The translations under genes were made by a program, and so were the position numbers. Below, piece by piece: positions 47,729-55,297 of a DNA stretch of 64,000 nucleotides. The stretch is from Acinetobacter rudis (GTDB taxonomy: Bacteria > Pseudomonadota > Gammaproteobacteria > Pseudomonadales > Moraxellaceae). Position 1 is the first letter of the stretch, and the number at the start of each line of letters is the position of its first letter. The stretch lies in NCBI RefSeq assembly GCF_000829675.1, contig NZ_BBRX01000034.1, forward strand, positions 1 through 64,000. Reading direction: 5' to 3'. The notes below the pieces were generated by a model that saw nothing but the letters and a program-made list of their open reading frames with translations, was not told the DNA's origin and searched no databases.

Positions 47729-47758
47729 ATGAGCCACAATCCTGTGGCTCATTTTTTT
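47729..47758 (+). terminator. Terminator after the small secreted protein gene
   Basis: ATGAGCCACA (47729-47738) pairs with TGTGGCTCAT (47743-47752) around ATCC, followed by six T. Its 3' arm, GTGGCTCATTTT, is repeated exactly at 47761-47772, five bases further on, just before the peroxiredoxin gene. Confidence 0.9.
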
Positions 47759-47787
47759 AGGTGGCTCATTTTAAGGTGATCAAAACA

Positions 47788-48255
47788 ATGTCATTAGAAA
47801 ATATTCAACTACCAGATCAAGTGTTTCCAACAACCACAGGTGAAATCAACTTAACTCAAGTCACCACACCTTGGCTGATTATTTATTTTTATCCTAAAGA
47901 TTCAACTCCGGGTTGCACGACCCAAGCAACTGATTTTTCAAGCCTAAAAGACCAATTCAATGCACTTGATTGTACTGTTATTGGTGTTTCTCGTGATTCT
48001 GTCAAAGCACATCAGAACTTTACAGCAAAGCAATCACTCACGATTAATCTCATCAGTGATAAAGAGCAAGATCTTTGCAATCTGTTTGATGTCATTAAAG
48101 AAAAAAATATGTATGGTAAACAAGTCATGGGAGTTGAACGTTCAAGCTTCATCTTCCATCACTCAACGCTAGTAAAAAGCTATCGTAAAGTCAAAGCAGC
48201 AGGTCATGCAGAGCAAATTTTGGCAGATCTCAAAGCATTACAAAGTAATGGATAA
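47788..48255 (+). CDS. bcp: Thioredoxin-dependent peroxiredoxin of the BCP/PrxQ family
   Basis: 155 residues from the ATG at 47788, which has an AAGGTG ribosome-binding site; upstream in-frame codons from 47761 come from a repeated terminator arm. It is a cytoplasmic thiol peroxidase that reduces hydrogen peroxide and organic peroxides. The peroxidatic cysteine is in YFYPKDSTPGCTTQATDF near residue 42. The resolving Cys expected five residues later in many PrxQ proteins (C-x4-C) is not present here (GCTTQATDF); another Cys lies near residue 61 (LDCTVIGVSRDS) and one near 84 (QDLCNLFD), so an atypical resolution route is possible. The call as BCP-like is firm; the mechanism is not. Confidence 0.9.
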   Translation: MSLENIQLPDQVFPTTTGEINLTQVTTPWLIIYFYPKDSTPGCTTQATDFSSLKDQFNALDCTVIGVSRDSVKAHQNFTAKQSLTINLISDKEQDLCNLFDVIKEKNMYGKQVMGVERSSFIFHHSTLVKSYRKVKAAGHAEQILADLKALQSNG

Positions 48256-48286
48256 CACTTAAAGCCCCACGCTGATTGTTGATCTT

Positions 48287-48895
48287 TTAAAACTGTATAC
48301 GTAGTAAAGAAATTGCAATCAGCGTCATAATTATCGCAATCAGCACATCTAGAATCCGCCAAGCCTTTGCACTTTGAAACCACGGTGCCATTAAGCGCGC
48401 TGCGTAGCCCAAACTAAAAAAGAATAACCATGAGGCTGTCATTGCCCCCAAGGCGAAATATAATTTCCCTTGACTAAACTGTGCTGAAATAGAACCAATT
48501 AACACAACTGTATCTAGATAAACATGCGGATTTAACCAAGTAAGTCCCAAACAGATCAGAATCGACTGGGTCAATGCTGGGGTAGATTGTAACTCTAGAG
48601 GTTGAATTTTCTGAGTTTGCAATGCCTGACGTAAATGTATGAATGCATACCACAATAAAAATGCAGCACCAAAATACTGTGCAAAACGAAGTGCTTGGGG
48701 ATATAAAGTAATGATCGTAGCAAAACCATAAATACCTAAAGCAATTAGAATTGAATCTGATAAAGCACAAACCAGACAAAGCCAAAATACGTGTTGACGT
48801 TTCACCCCCTGCTTTAGCACAAATGCATTTTGAGCACCAATGGCAACGATCAGACCTAGACTGACTGAAAAACCTTTTAAAAAAATCCAGAACAT
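48287..48895 (-). CDS. argO: LysE/ArgO-family basic amino acid exporter
   Basis: 202 residues with six hydrophobic segments. The N-terminal GFSVSLGLIVAIGAQNAFVLKQGVKRQHV is the LysE/ArgO signature, and CALSDSILIALGIYG and LTWLNPHVYLDTVVLIGSIS are the conserved loops. ArgO exports arginine and its toxic analogue canavanine; LysE exports lysine and arginine. It is divergent from an ArgP-type LysR gene (49015-49908), exactly the argO/argP arrangement in enterobacteria and lysE/lysG in corynebacteria, so it is probably under ArgP control. The opposite-frame 48474-48908 is a shadow. Confidence 0.93.
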   Translation of the reverse strand: MFWIFLKGFSVSLGLIVAIGAQNAFVLKQGVKRQHVFWLCLVCALSDSILIALGIYGFATIITLYPQALRFAQYFGAAFLLWYAFIHLRQALQTQKIQPLELQSTPALTQSILICLGLTWLNPHVYLDTVVLIGSISAQFSQGKLYFALGAMTASWLFFFSLGYAARLMAPWFQSAKAWRILDVLIAIIMTLIAISLLRIQF

Positions 48896-49014
48896 GACAA
48901 AGCAACACAGAGTTTATTCACGAAATGGCTATTATCATTAAAAGTAAAAAAAATTAAATAAAATTAAGAAAATATAAGATAAACTAAAATTTTCTTAATA
49001 TTAAAGAAAAGGAT

Positions 49015-49908
49015 ATGCTGCAAAGTAAACAAAGCGAAGCATTTTTAGCTGTAATAGAATCTGGAAGTTTTGAAGCTGCTGCTCAAGTACTAAATATTAC
49101 TGCTGCCGCAGTCAGTCTTAGAGTCCAAGCCCTCGAAAAACATCTGGGTCATGCACTCGTGATCCGCGAACGCCCTTGCCGAACGACTCAAACGGGTCAA
49201 ATGCTCTTACAACACCTGCAACATAGCCGATTATTACAACAAGGTTTTCTACAAGACCTTAATCACCAAACCCATTCACAAGATTTTTATAAAATTCGTA
49301 TTGGCACTAATGCCGATAGCTTAGCAACTTGGTTGCTATCGAGTGTTCAAGATTGCCTTGTACACGAACGGATTGTACTTGAGTTACGCCTTGCAGATCA
49401 GACACAGACACACCATCTCCTTGAAACAGGTCTTGTAAATGCCTGTATCTCAACCTCTGCTAAAGCTATGGCTGGTTGCCAAGTGTTATTGCTGGGTAAA
49501 ATGCGTTATCTTTTAGTTGCGAGCCCCAATTTCATTGAAAAATATTTTAAATATGAACTCAATCGCAATAGTTTTTTAAGTGCCCCAGCTGTAATTTTTA
49601 ATCATGATGATCTTATGCATCAAGAATTGCTTTTTCAGCATTACGGCCTCCAGTTAAAACAATACCCACACCACTTTATACCGTCATCCAATGCGTTCTT
49701 AGACTGGATCAAAGCAGGACTCGGATATGGTTTGGTACCATCTATTCAAATGCAAGATGATTTGCTACAAGGTGGCTTAGTTGAACTCTCTGCTGAATTC
49801 GCAATGGATGTTCCACTGTATTGGCATCATTGGAATCAGCAGAGCCTCCCCCTTAAACGATTAATGCAACAGCTAGTGCCTAACGCTGCCAAAGCATTGG
49901 CCATTTAA
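49015..49908 (+). CDS. argP: ArgP (IciA)-type LysR regulator of the amino acid exporter
   Basis: 297 residues. The HTH is QSEAFLAVIESGSFEAAAQVLNITAAAVSLRVQALEKHLG (residues 4-43), with the ArgP-type RERPCRTTQTGQMLLQHLQ connector. The effector domain has IRIGTNADSLATWLLSSV, matching the ArgP pattern. ArgP activates argO when arginine is high. Divergent from argO with a 119-base shared control region, rich in A/T, including the sequence where both promoters must lie. It is also the left neighbour of the microcin-like insert, with the sequence becoming AT-rich just past its stop. Confidence 0.92.
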   Translation: MLQSKQSEAFLAVIESGSFEAAAQVLNITAAAVSLRVQALEKHLGHALVIRERPCRTTQTGQMLLQHLQHSRLLQQGFLQDLNHQTHSQDFYKIRIGTNADSLATWLLSSVQDCLVHERIVLELRLADQTQTHHLLETGLVNACISTSAKAMAGCQVLLLGKMRYLLVASPNFIEKYFKYELNRNSFLSAPAVIFNHDDLMHQELLFQHYGLQLKQYPHHFIPSSNAFLDWIKAGLGYGLVPSIQMQDDLLQGGLVELSAEFAMDVPLYWHHWNQQSLPLKRLMQQLVPNAAKALAI

Positions 49909-50550
49909 CCCATCACAACAGAGCATCAATATAGAAATAGATAATTTTTTTATAACACATAAAGAAATAGCTGCTTCACTATGAGTTGAGTACCAATCCT
50001 AATTGAGTTTAGATTGAACGTAGTATTGTGTTTCTTAAGCAAATCTAGTCGAAAGATTGACGTGATTATTCAGTGCTGAATGATCATTAAATCAAAGCTT
50101 ACTCCGATTTTTTAAAAGAGGATTATTCTATAGCTGATAATTAAAACCCAATCAGCGGATACAGATTGGTGGGTATTTTAGACACCCTCCCCTTTAAACA
50201 GATATAAATATAAAATATATTCTCTGCATAATTTTGACATATAACTATAAGTAAAGAAAAAGCCAATAATATTTTATACATTTTCAGCATTAAAAATAAT
50301 GTATAAATTTCAACTTAATATCGCATACAACTAATTTAAACTTAAACTTATATTACAGACACTTAAAGCTTAAACAATTCATTAAACCACTATATAAATA
50401 ATGTGATTAATCCAGTAATTATATGAATTAAAAAATGAAAAAACATAACCTTTTATATTTTAATTAAAGTTTATTTAAAACCGATAAGAATATTCATTTA
50501 AACCCGATATTTATTTATATTTATTGAAACATTTTTATTGAATAAACGAG
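49909..50550. other. AT-rich DNA upstream of the microcin-like locus
   Basis: About 640 bases with no recognisable gene and strong A/T excess. A leftward frame of 49 codons (50141-50290, beginning MLKMYKILLAFSLLIVI) has a membrane-segment-like N-terminus but no ribosome-binding site, so it is only a weak candidate. A segment at about 50160-50195 (GGTGGGTATTTTAGACACCC and neighbours) has the look of a mobile-element end, but no second end or transposase was seen. The stretch probably marks acquired DNA between argP and the peptide gene. Confidence 0.4.
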
Positions 50551-50579
50551 TTGAATTTTATTTATAAAAAAAATAGTAT
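50551..50579 (+). promoter_or_regulatory. Promoter of the microcin-like peptide gene
   Basis: TTGAAT (50551-50556) and TAGTAT (50574-50579) are 17 bases apart, matching a sigma-70 promoter. Transcription would begin near 50586. A small hairpin, GGTTGT (50581-50586) with ACAACC (50594-50599), lies between the promoter and the ribosome-binding site. Confidence 0.55.
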
Positions 50580-50615
50580 TGGTTGTGCAAAAAACAACCT
50601 CAGGAAAAATAAATA

Positions 50616-50840
50616 ATGTACGAATTATCAATTAATGAAGTTGAAAAAGTATCAGGTGCTGCAGGTGCTAGTGTTATCGATTTAGGCGGTATAACCCTAG
50701 AGCTTCATCCAGAATTTTCTTTTAATGCGACAGATTCATTAGGGTTTGGCGCTGGATTAACTGGAGTTGCTAATGCAGTTGAAAAAGGCTTTGAATTTAG
50801 TATTAACAAAGGCATAGAAACAATTGGTGGATTATTCTAA
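50616..50840 (+). CDS. Putative class II microcin precursor with double-glycine-type leader
   Basis: 74 residues, with an AGGAAAA ribosome-binding site nine bases upstream. The first 15 residues, MYELSINEVEKVSGA, match the leader of peptides exported by C39-peptidase ABC transporters (E-L-S/T-x-x-E-x-x-x-V-S-G-G/A). Cleavage after Gly14-Ala15 would leave a 59-residue core starting AGASVIDLGG. The core has no cysteine, is glycine-rich and anionic (seven acidic against two lysines), with amphipathic stretches FSFNATDSLGFGAGLTG and VEKGFEFSINKGIETIGG. It lacks the serine-rich tail of siderophore-linked class IIb microcins, so a class IIa type fits best. The matching adaptor and exporter genes follow. 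Activity is not shown by sequence. Confidence 0.72.
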   Translation: MYELSINEVEKVSGAAGASVIDLGGITLELHPEFSFNATDSLGFGAGLTGVANAVEKGFEFSINKGIETIGGLF

Positions 50841-50848
50841 AAAAAACT

Positions 50849-50883
50849 GAACCCCATAAGTTATAAGGCTTATGGGGTTCTTT
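50849..50883 (+). terminator. Terminator/attenuator between the peptide gene and export genes
   Basis: GAACCCCATAAG (50849-50860) pairs perfectly with CTTATGGGGTTC (50869-50880) around TTATAAGG, followed by TTT. It begins eight bases after the peptide stop. Partial read-through would give much more peptide RNA than transporter RNA. The loop sequence TTATAAGG is repeated at 50882-50889, where it holds the ribosome-binding site of the next gene. Confidence 0.8.
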
Positions 50884-50899
50884 ATAAGGTTTTTAATAA

Positions 50900-52165
50900 A
50901 TGAGCTCAAATTTATTTAGAAAAGAAGCTCTTGATTCTAAGCAGTATAAATGGACAGGAAATATTATTTTAACTCGCCCATTTAGCTTCACTCTTTTAAC
51001 CCTATTTGCCTTATGTATTGCGCTGATTATTATTGCTTTTACAATATGGGGAAGTTACACCAAACGAAGTACTGTTCGTGGCCAATTAATTCCGCAAACA
51101 GGTCTCATACAAGTTTATACAATACAATCGGGAACTATTTTAACTAACAATGTCTATGAAGGAAAAACTGTAAAAAAGGGAGAAACCCTATTTAATATAT
51201 CAACAGAAAATTATGGTGAACAAGGTAGTATAGCTGCGGCTTTAGTATTACAAACCAAAGTGAAAGAACAATCCATAAGAAATGAAATCACCCGAATGCA
51301 CTATATTCATCTAGATCAAAAGAAGACTATTCTTAATCAAATTAGCTCATTAAATGAAACGCTAGCTAAAGTAAAAAATTTAATGATTAACCAACAAGAA
51401 CGTATTCACTTAGCTCAAAAAAACCAGCAAAGATATAGCAATATACTCAATGAAAATGCAATTTCACGTGAGGAGTTTGAATCAAAAAAAATAGAACATT
51501 TAGCTCAATTATCTCAGTATGAATCATTACAACGTGAAAAAATATTACTAGAAAAACAATTGGCAGAACAGAAAATCAACTTATCTGGATTGGGAGATAA
51601 ACAAAATAATGAAATCGAACAGCTAGAGCGATTGTTATCCAAAAACACTCAGGAATTAATCGAAATGCAATCTAGAGAGCACATTGCTATTCAAGCAAGC
51701 TCATCTGGTGTTATCAGCACGATTAATGCAGAAGTTGGTCAGTTTGTTGACTCATCTAAGCCTTTATTAACGATTCTTCCAGAAAATGTACCTTTAATCG
51801 CACAGCTTTATGTGCCTAGTCGAGCAATTGGATTTATTAAAGAAGGCGATCAAGTTCTATTACGTTATCAAGCATATCCTTACCAAAAATTTGGTAATGC
51901 AAAAGCACGGGTTTTATCCGTAGCTAAAACGGCGCTGGCAAGTCAAAACTTACAAACGATAGGCGTTATTTCACCACAAGAACAATTTAATAATGAACCT
52001 GTTTATTTAGTTAGAGTAAAACCTGAAAAACAAATAATGAAAGCATACGGTAAAGATATGCCTTTACAAGTAGGTATGACTCTTGAAGGCGATATTATGC
52101 ATGAAAAACGAAAATTATATGAATGGGTATTAGAACCCTTATTTAGCATAACAGGAAAACTATAA
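50900..52165 (+). CDS. HlyD/CvaA-type membrane fusion protein of a peptide exporter
   Basis: 421 residues. It has a short cytoplasmic start, one membrane segment (about 28-50, FSFTLLTLFALCIALIIIAF), and a long periplasmic part. A biotinyl-lipoyl-like half is near residues 65-100 (IQSGTILTNNVYEGKTVKKGETLFNIS), then a coiled-coil hairpin (about 130-260, rich in Gln, Glu and Lys), then the returning lipoyl half (IQASSSGVISTINAEVGQFVDSSKPLLTI). The closing beta-barrel segment is LYVPSRAIGFIKEGDQVLLRYQAYPYQKFG. It links the inner-membrane ABC exporter to TolC, as CvaA does for colicin V. It lies four bases before the ABC gene; the AAGG ribosome-binding site is ten bases before its ATG. Confidence 0.9.
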   Translation: MSSNLFRKEALDSKQYKWTGNIILTRPFSFTLLTLFALCIALIIIAFTIWGSYTKRSTVRGQLIPQTGLIQVYTIQSGTILTNNVYEGKTVKKGETLFNISTENYGEQGSIAAALVLQTKVKEQSIRNEITRMHYIHLDQKKTILNQISSLNETLAKVKNLMINQQERIHLAQKNQQRYSNILNENAISREEFESKKIEHLAQLSQYESLQREKILLEKQLAEQKINLSGLGDKQNNEIEQLERLLSKNTQELIEMQSREHIAIQASSSGVISTINAEVGQFVDSSKPLLTILPENVPLIAQLYVPSRAIGFIKEGDQVLLRYQAYPYQKFGNAKARVLSVAKTALASQNLQTIGVISPQEQFNNEPVYLVRVKPEKQIMKAYGKDMPLQVGMTLEGDIMHEKRKLYEWVLEPLFSITGKL

Positions 52166-52168
52166 GCT

Positions 52169-54292
52169 ATGCCTTATCTTAAACGTTTATCGTTGGGTTT
52201 TGGTCGAAACATACCTGTAATGTTACAAACAGAATCATCAGAATGTGGTTTAGCATGCCTTGCAATGATTGCCAGCTATTATGGTTATGATTCAGATTTA
52301 TTAACTTTAAGGAAAAAATATCCTATCTCTCAAAAAGGAGCGATACTCTCAGCCTTAATTAAAATAGCCAATAAACTGCATCTTAGCACCCGCCCATTAA
52401 AGTTAGAGCTGAATGAATTAGATAGACTAAGGTTACCCTGTATTTTACATTGGGACTTAAATCATTTTGTGGTTTTAAAAAGTGTATTTTTTAACAAGAT
52501 CACAATTATTGATCCCGCCTATGGAGAGAAAGTATTTACCTTTGATCAGGCATCATCACATTTTACAGGTATTGCCTTAGAAGTATGGCCAGACTCTAAT
52601 TTTGAAGTTAAAAAAGAAAAAACTCGTATTCAACTTTTTCGATTACTTGGTGAAGTCAGAGGGCTTTGGAGTTCCTTAGGGCAAATCCTGATTATTGCTT
52701 TGGTTCTAGAAGTATTTTCTTTAGTTAGCCCTTTTTTTATGCAGTGGGTAATTGACCACGCTATTGTTTCTGCTGATTTAAACTTATTAACCACTTTGGC
52801 CATTGGTTTTGGTTTATTAGTAATCTTGAGTAGCCTCATTAGCTTATTACAATCGTGGATTGTCATGTATATGGCAACCACACTGAACGTACAATGGAAA
52901 GCAAATGTGTTTCATCATCTGCTTAGCTTACCGACCTTTTTTTTTCAAAAACGCCATCTTGGCGATATCATTTCCAGATTTGGCTCTGTTGATGCTATTC
53001 AAAAGACCTTAACAACATCATTTATTACAGCGATCCTTGATGGCTTAATGACTGTCTTTACTTTAGCTTTAATGTTTGTATATAGCATTAAGTTAGCATG
53101 GATCGCTTTAATAAGCATGTTACTTTATGCTGTTATACGTTGGATCTGGTATTCCCCTTTAAAACGAGCGACAGAAGATCAAATTGTTCATGCTGCAAAA
53201 CAAAATACATATTTCATGGAAACAATGCGTGGCATTAAAACCATCAAACAATTTGAAAAGCAGGATTATCGTCAAGCAGTATGGTTAACATTACTTGTAA
53301 ATCAAATTAATGCAGGATTAACAACTCAAAAACTCAACATGATGTTTGAGTTCCTCAATAAACTTCTATTTGGCTTACAGAACATTATTATCATATGGCT
53401 CGGAGCATCGTTGGTCATTGAAGGTGAATTTACTGTTGGTATATTAATGGCATTTATTGCTTATAAAAATCAATTCGGTAGTCGAGTTAGTTCACTTATT
53501 GATAAATATGTCGAAGTAAGAATGCTCAGCCTGCATGGAGAACGTTTGGCAGATATCGTCCTGAGCAATCAAGAAGAAACTCATAATTACTCGCTTAGTG
53601 AAGATTCATCAGAACATCAAAAAACGGAAATTGAGGTTAAATCCTTAAGCTATAGATATTCAGAAGATGAACCTTGGATTATTGATCATATTAACTTTAG
53701 TATCCCTGAGGGACAATCTGTAGCCATCGTTGGCCCCAGTGGTTGTGGTAAAACCACATTGATGAATTTACTTATGGGTAACTTAGTACCAGATCAGGGC
53801 GAAGTTAATATTGGTGGGCAAAATATAAAAAATCTTGGTATGAATCGGCTTAGAAACTTTATTGCTTATGTTGCTCAAGATGATGTTTTATTCGTAGGTT
53901 CAATTCAAGATAATATCAGTTTTTTTGATCATCAAGCTGAACAAAAATGGGTAGAAGAATGTTCCAAAATGGCCTCGATACATGATGAAATTATAGCAAT
54001 GCCTATGGGATATCAAACACTGGTGGGTGATATGGGAAATATTTTGTCTGGAGGCCAAAAACAAAGAATCTTGTTGGCAAGAGCATTATATAAAAAACCT
54101 AAAATTCTATTTTTAGATGAAGCAACAAGCCATTTAGATATCATTAAAGAAAAAGAGATTAATGATATGATTAAGTTAATAAAAATAACCCGAATCATTA
54201 TCGCTCATCGTCCAGAGACGATTTCATCTGCTGACCGTATTATCGTTTTAAATAAAGGACGTATGGTCAGCGACAAAATCATTCGGACTTAG
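52169..54292 (+). CDS. CvaB-type ABC transporter with C39 peptidase domain
   Basis: 707 residues. The N-terminal C39 peptidase (1-140) has the catalytic Cys26 in QTESSECGLACLAMIASYYG with the oxyanion Gln20, His99 in LNHFVVLKS and Asp115 in ITIIDPAYGEKVF. It removes double-glycine leaders during export. The membrane domain spans about 165-440 (six segments, FMQWVIDHAIVSADLN). The ATPase has Walker [13 protein letters not shown] near 521, LSGGQKQRILLARAL near 625 and Walker B ILFLDEATSHLD near 647. This is a complete processing and export enzyme for the peptide encoded just upstream. It starts three bases after the HlyD-like stop, so the two are co-translated. TolC would be supplied by a gene elsewhere. 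Confidence 0.94.
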   Translation: MPYLKRLSLGFGRNIPVMLQTESSECGLACLAMIASYYGYDSDLLTLRKKYPISQKGAILSALIKIANKLHLSTRPLKLELNELDRLRLPCILHWDLNHFVVLKSVFFNKITIIDPAYGEKVFTFDQASSHFTGIALEVWPDSNFEVKKEKTRIQLFRLLGEVRGLWSSLGQILIIALVLEVFSLVSPFFMQWVIDHAIVSADLNLLTTLAIGFGLLVILSSLISLLQSWIVMYMATTLNVQWKANVFHHLLSLPTFFFQKRHLGDIISRFGSVDAIQKTLTTSFITAILDGLMTVFTLALMFVYSIKLAWIALISMLLYAVIRWIWYSPLKRATEDQIVHAAKQNTYFMETMRGIKTIKQFEKQDYRQAVWLTLLVNQINAGLTTQKLNMMFEFLNKLLFGLQNIIIIWLGASLVIEGEFTVGILMAFIAYKNQFGSRVSSLIDKYVEVRMLSLHGERLADIVLSNQEETHNYSLSEDSSEHQKTEIEVKSLSYRYSEDEPWIIDHINFSIPEGQSVAIVGPSGCGKTTLMNLLMGNLVPDQGEVNIGGQNIKNLGMNRLRNFIAYVAQDDVLFVGSIQDNISFFDHQAEQKWVEECSKMASIHDEIIAMPMGYQTLVGDMGNILSGGQKQRILLARALYKKPKILFLDEATSHLDIIKEKEINDMIKLIKITRIIIAHRPETISSADRIIVLNKGRMVSDKIIRT

Positions 54293-54611
54293 TTGTATCC
54301 ATTATGTGATTTATGTTTCTAACGTCATTTATTCTTTAGAGCTCATCCATAGGTATGAGAAATCAATGAGCAAGCAGGCTTAAAAAGTTTATATTTGCTT
54401 TCTATTCACTTCATAAGTGCCAAGAAACAAACACGGCAATGCACAACAAGTTTAGACCAAACTAAAGTGAACCAACATGTACGCAGAATCATCAGTATCC
54501 GCATCTTCGCTTAAATCAAGCGAAAACAAAATACAGCACGGGATATCAATTCATATATGATCTATCGCTATTCGCGACACACCACTAAAAACTCATTATA
54601 AGTTTACACAT
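54293..54611. other. Intergenic stretch after the exporter; no gene found
   Basis: About 320 bases with no open frame of useful length; the longest readable start (54477) gives 27 codons without a ribosome-binding site. A microcin immunity gene would be expected near here or before the peptide gene, and none is visible. Confidence 0.45.
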
Positions 54612-55196
54612 TTACTCAAGCTTAAGCAGGTTTAAATCACTACGATCATGATTTTCATATTTTTGCTGTAATTGTTGATAAATGGGGTTTTGCTTAAATT
54701 TTTCTAAAAAAGCAATGGTTCCTGCTGGAAACTCGGACTGAGATATTTCCCCCCGATAATAGGCTTCACGCAATGGGGTCGCTGAAATAGCATCTTTTAA
54801 ACTATCCAGTTCAAGTAAAGTCCATTCGGGAAATAACTCAAGATAATAAGATGAGTCATCTTTAAAATGTCCAATCAGCCCAACATTAGCTTGTGGATCA
54901 GCCAGCTGTTTTACCTGATCTTTGACTAAGTTTACCCATTTAACATCGTTATACACATCAACGATGGGTACGAAACGAATACGCTGTTGATCAGCAAAAG
55001 AGAAATTAGACAAAATCATTTGCTCCCGTTCAACCGCAGTAAACGGATTTTTGATATTGCGCTGATTTTGAGCTGAACCTAACGCTAAAATTACGCGATC
55101 ACTTTGTTGCAGTGCAATTTGAACTGTCTGCATGTGCGCCAAGTGAAAAGGTTGAAAGCGGCCGATGTAGACCAAGTCATCAAATCGTTCAATCAT
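54612..55196 (-). CDS. nadM: Nicotinamide-nucleotide adenylyltransferase NadM
   Basis: 194 residues. The nucleotidyltransferase alpha/beta fold has GRFQPFHLAHMQTVQIAL at residues 12-29, with the H-x-x-H motif that binds the ATP phosphates, and SATPLREAYYRGE near residue 137 as the second family motif. In Acinetobacter NadM converts NMN to NAD as part of a salvage and amidated route. It lacks the Nudix domain that is fused to NadM in some other bacteria. It is leftward and isolated, between the microcin-like locus and a divergent enoyl-CoA hydratase gene. Confidence 0.9.
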   Translation of the reverse strand: MIERFDDLVYIGRFQPFHLAHMQTVQIALQQSDRVILALGSAQNQRNIKNPFTAVEREQMILSNFSFADQQRIRFVPIVDVYNDVKWVNLVKDQVKQLADPQANVGLIGHFKDDSSYYLELFPEWTLLELDSLKDAISATPLREAYYRGEISQSEFPAGTIAFLEKFKQNPIYQQLQQKYENHDRSDLNLLKLE

Positions 55197-55297
55197 AATT
55201 CATTCATCGAATATGAACGCATGAGTTACGATTTTGTCACCCATTTGCGCCATAATAGTCTGATTAATACAGTTAAATATATAACAAGGATAGCACG

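Noticed and set aside
48474..48908. A 144-codon leftward frame overlapping argO in another frame
   Set aside because: The argO frame has clear family motifs; this frame is Cys/Phe-rich without any known pattern.
54477..54560. A 27-codon frame after the exporter, considered as an immunity peptide
   Set aside because: It has no ribosome-binding site and no membrane segment, and it is far shorter than known immunity proteins.
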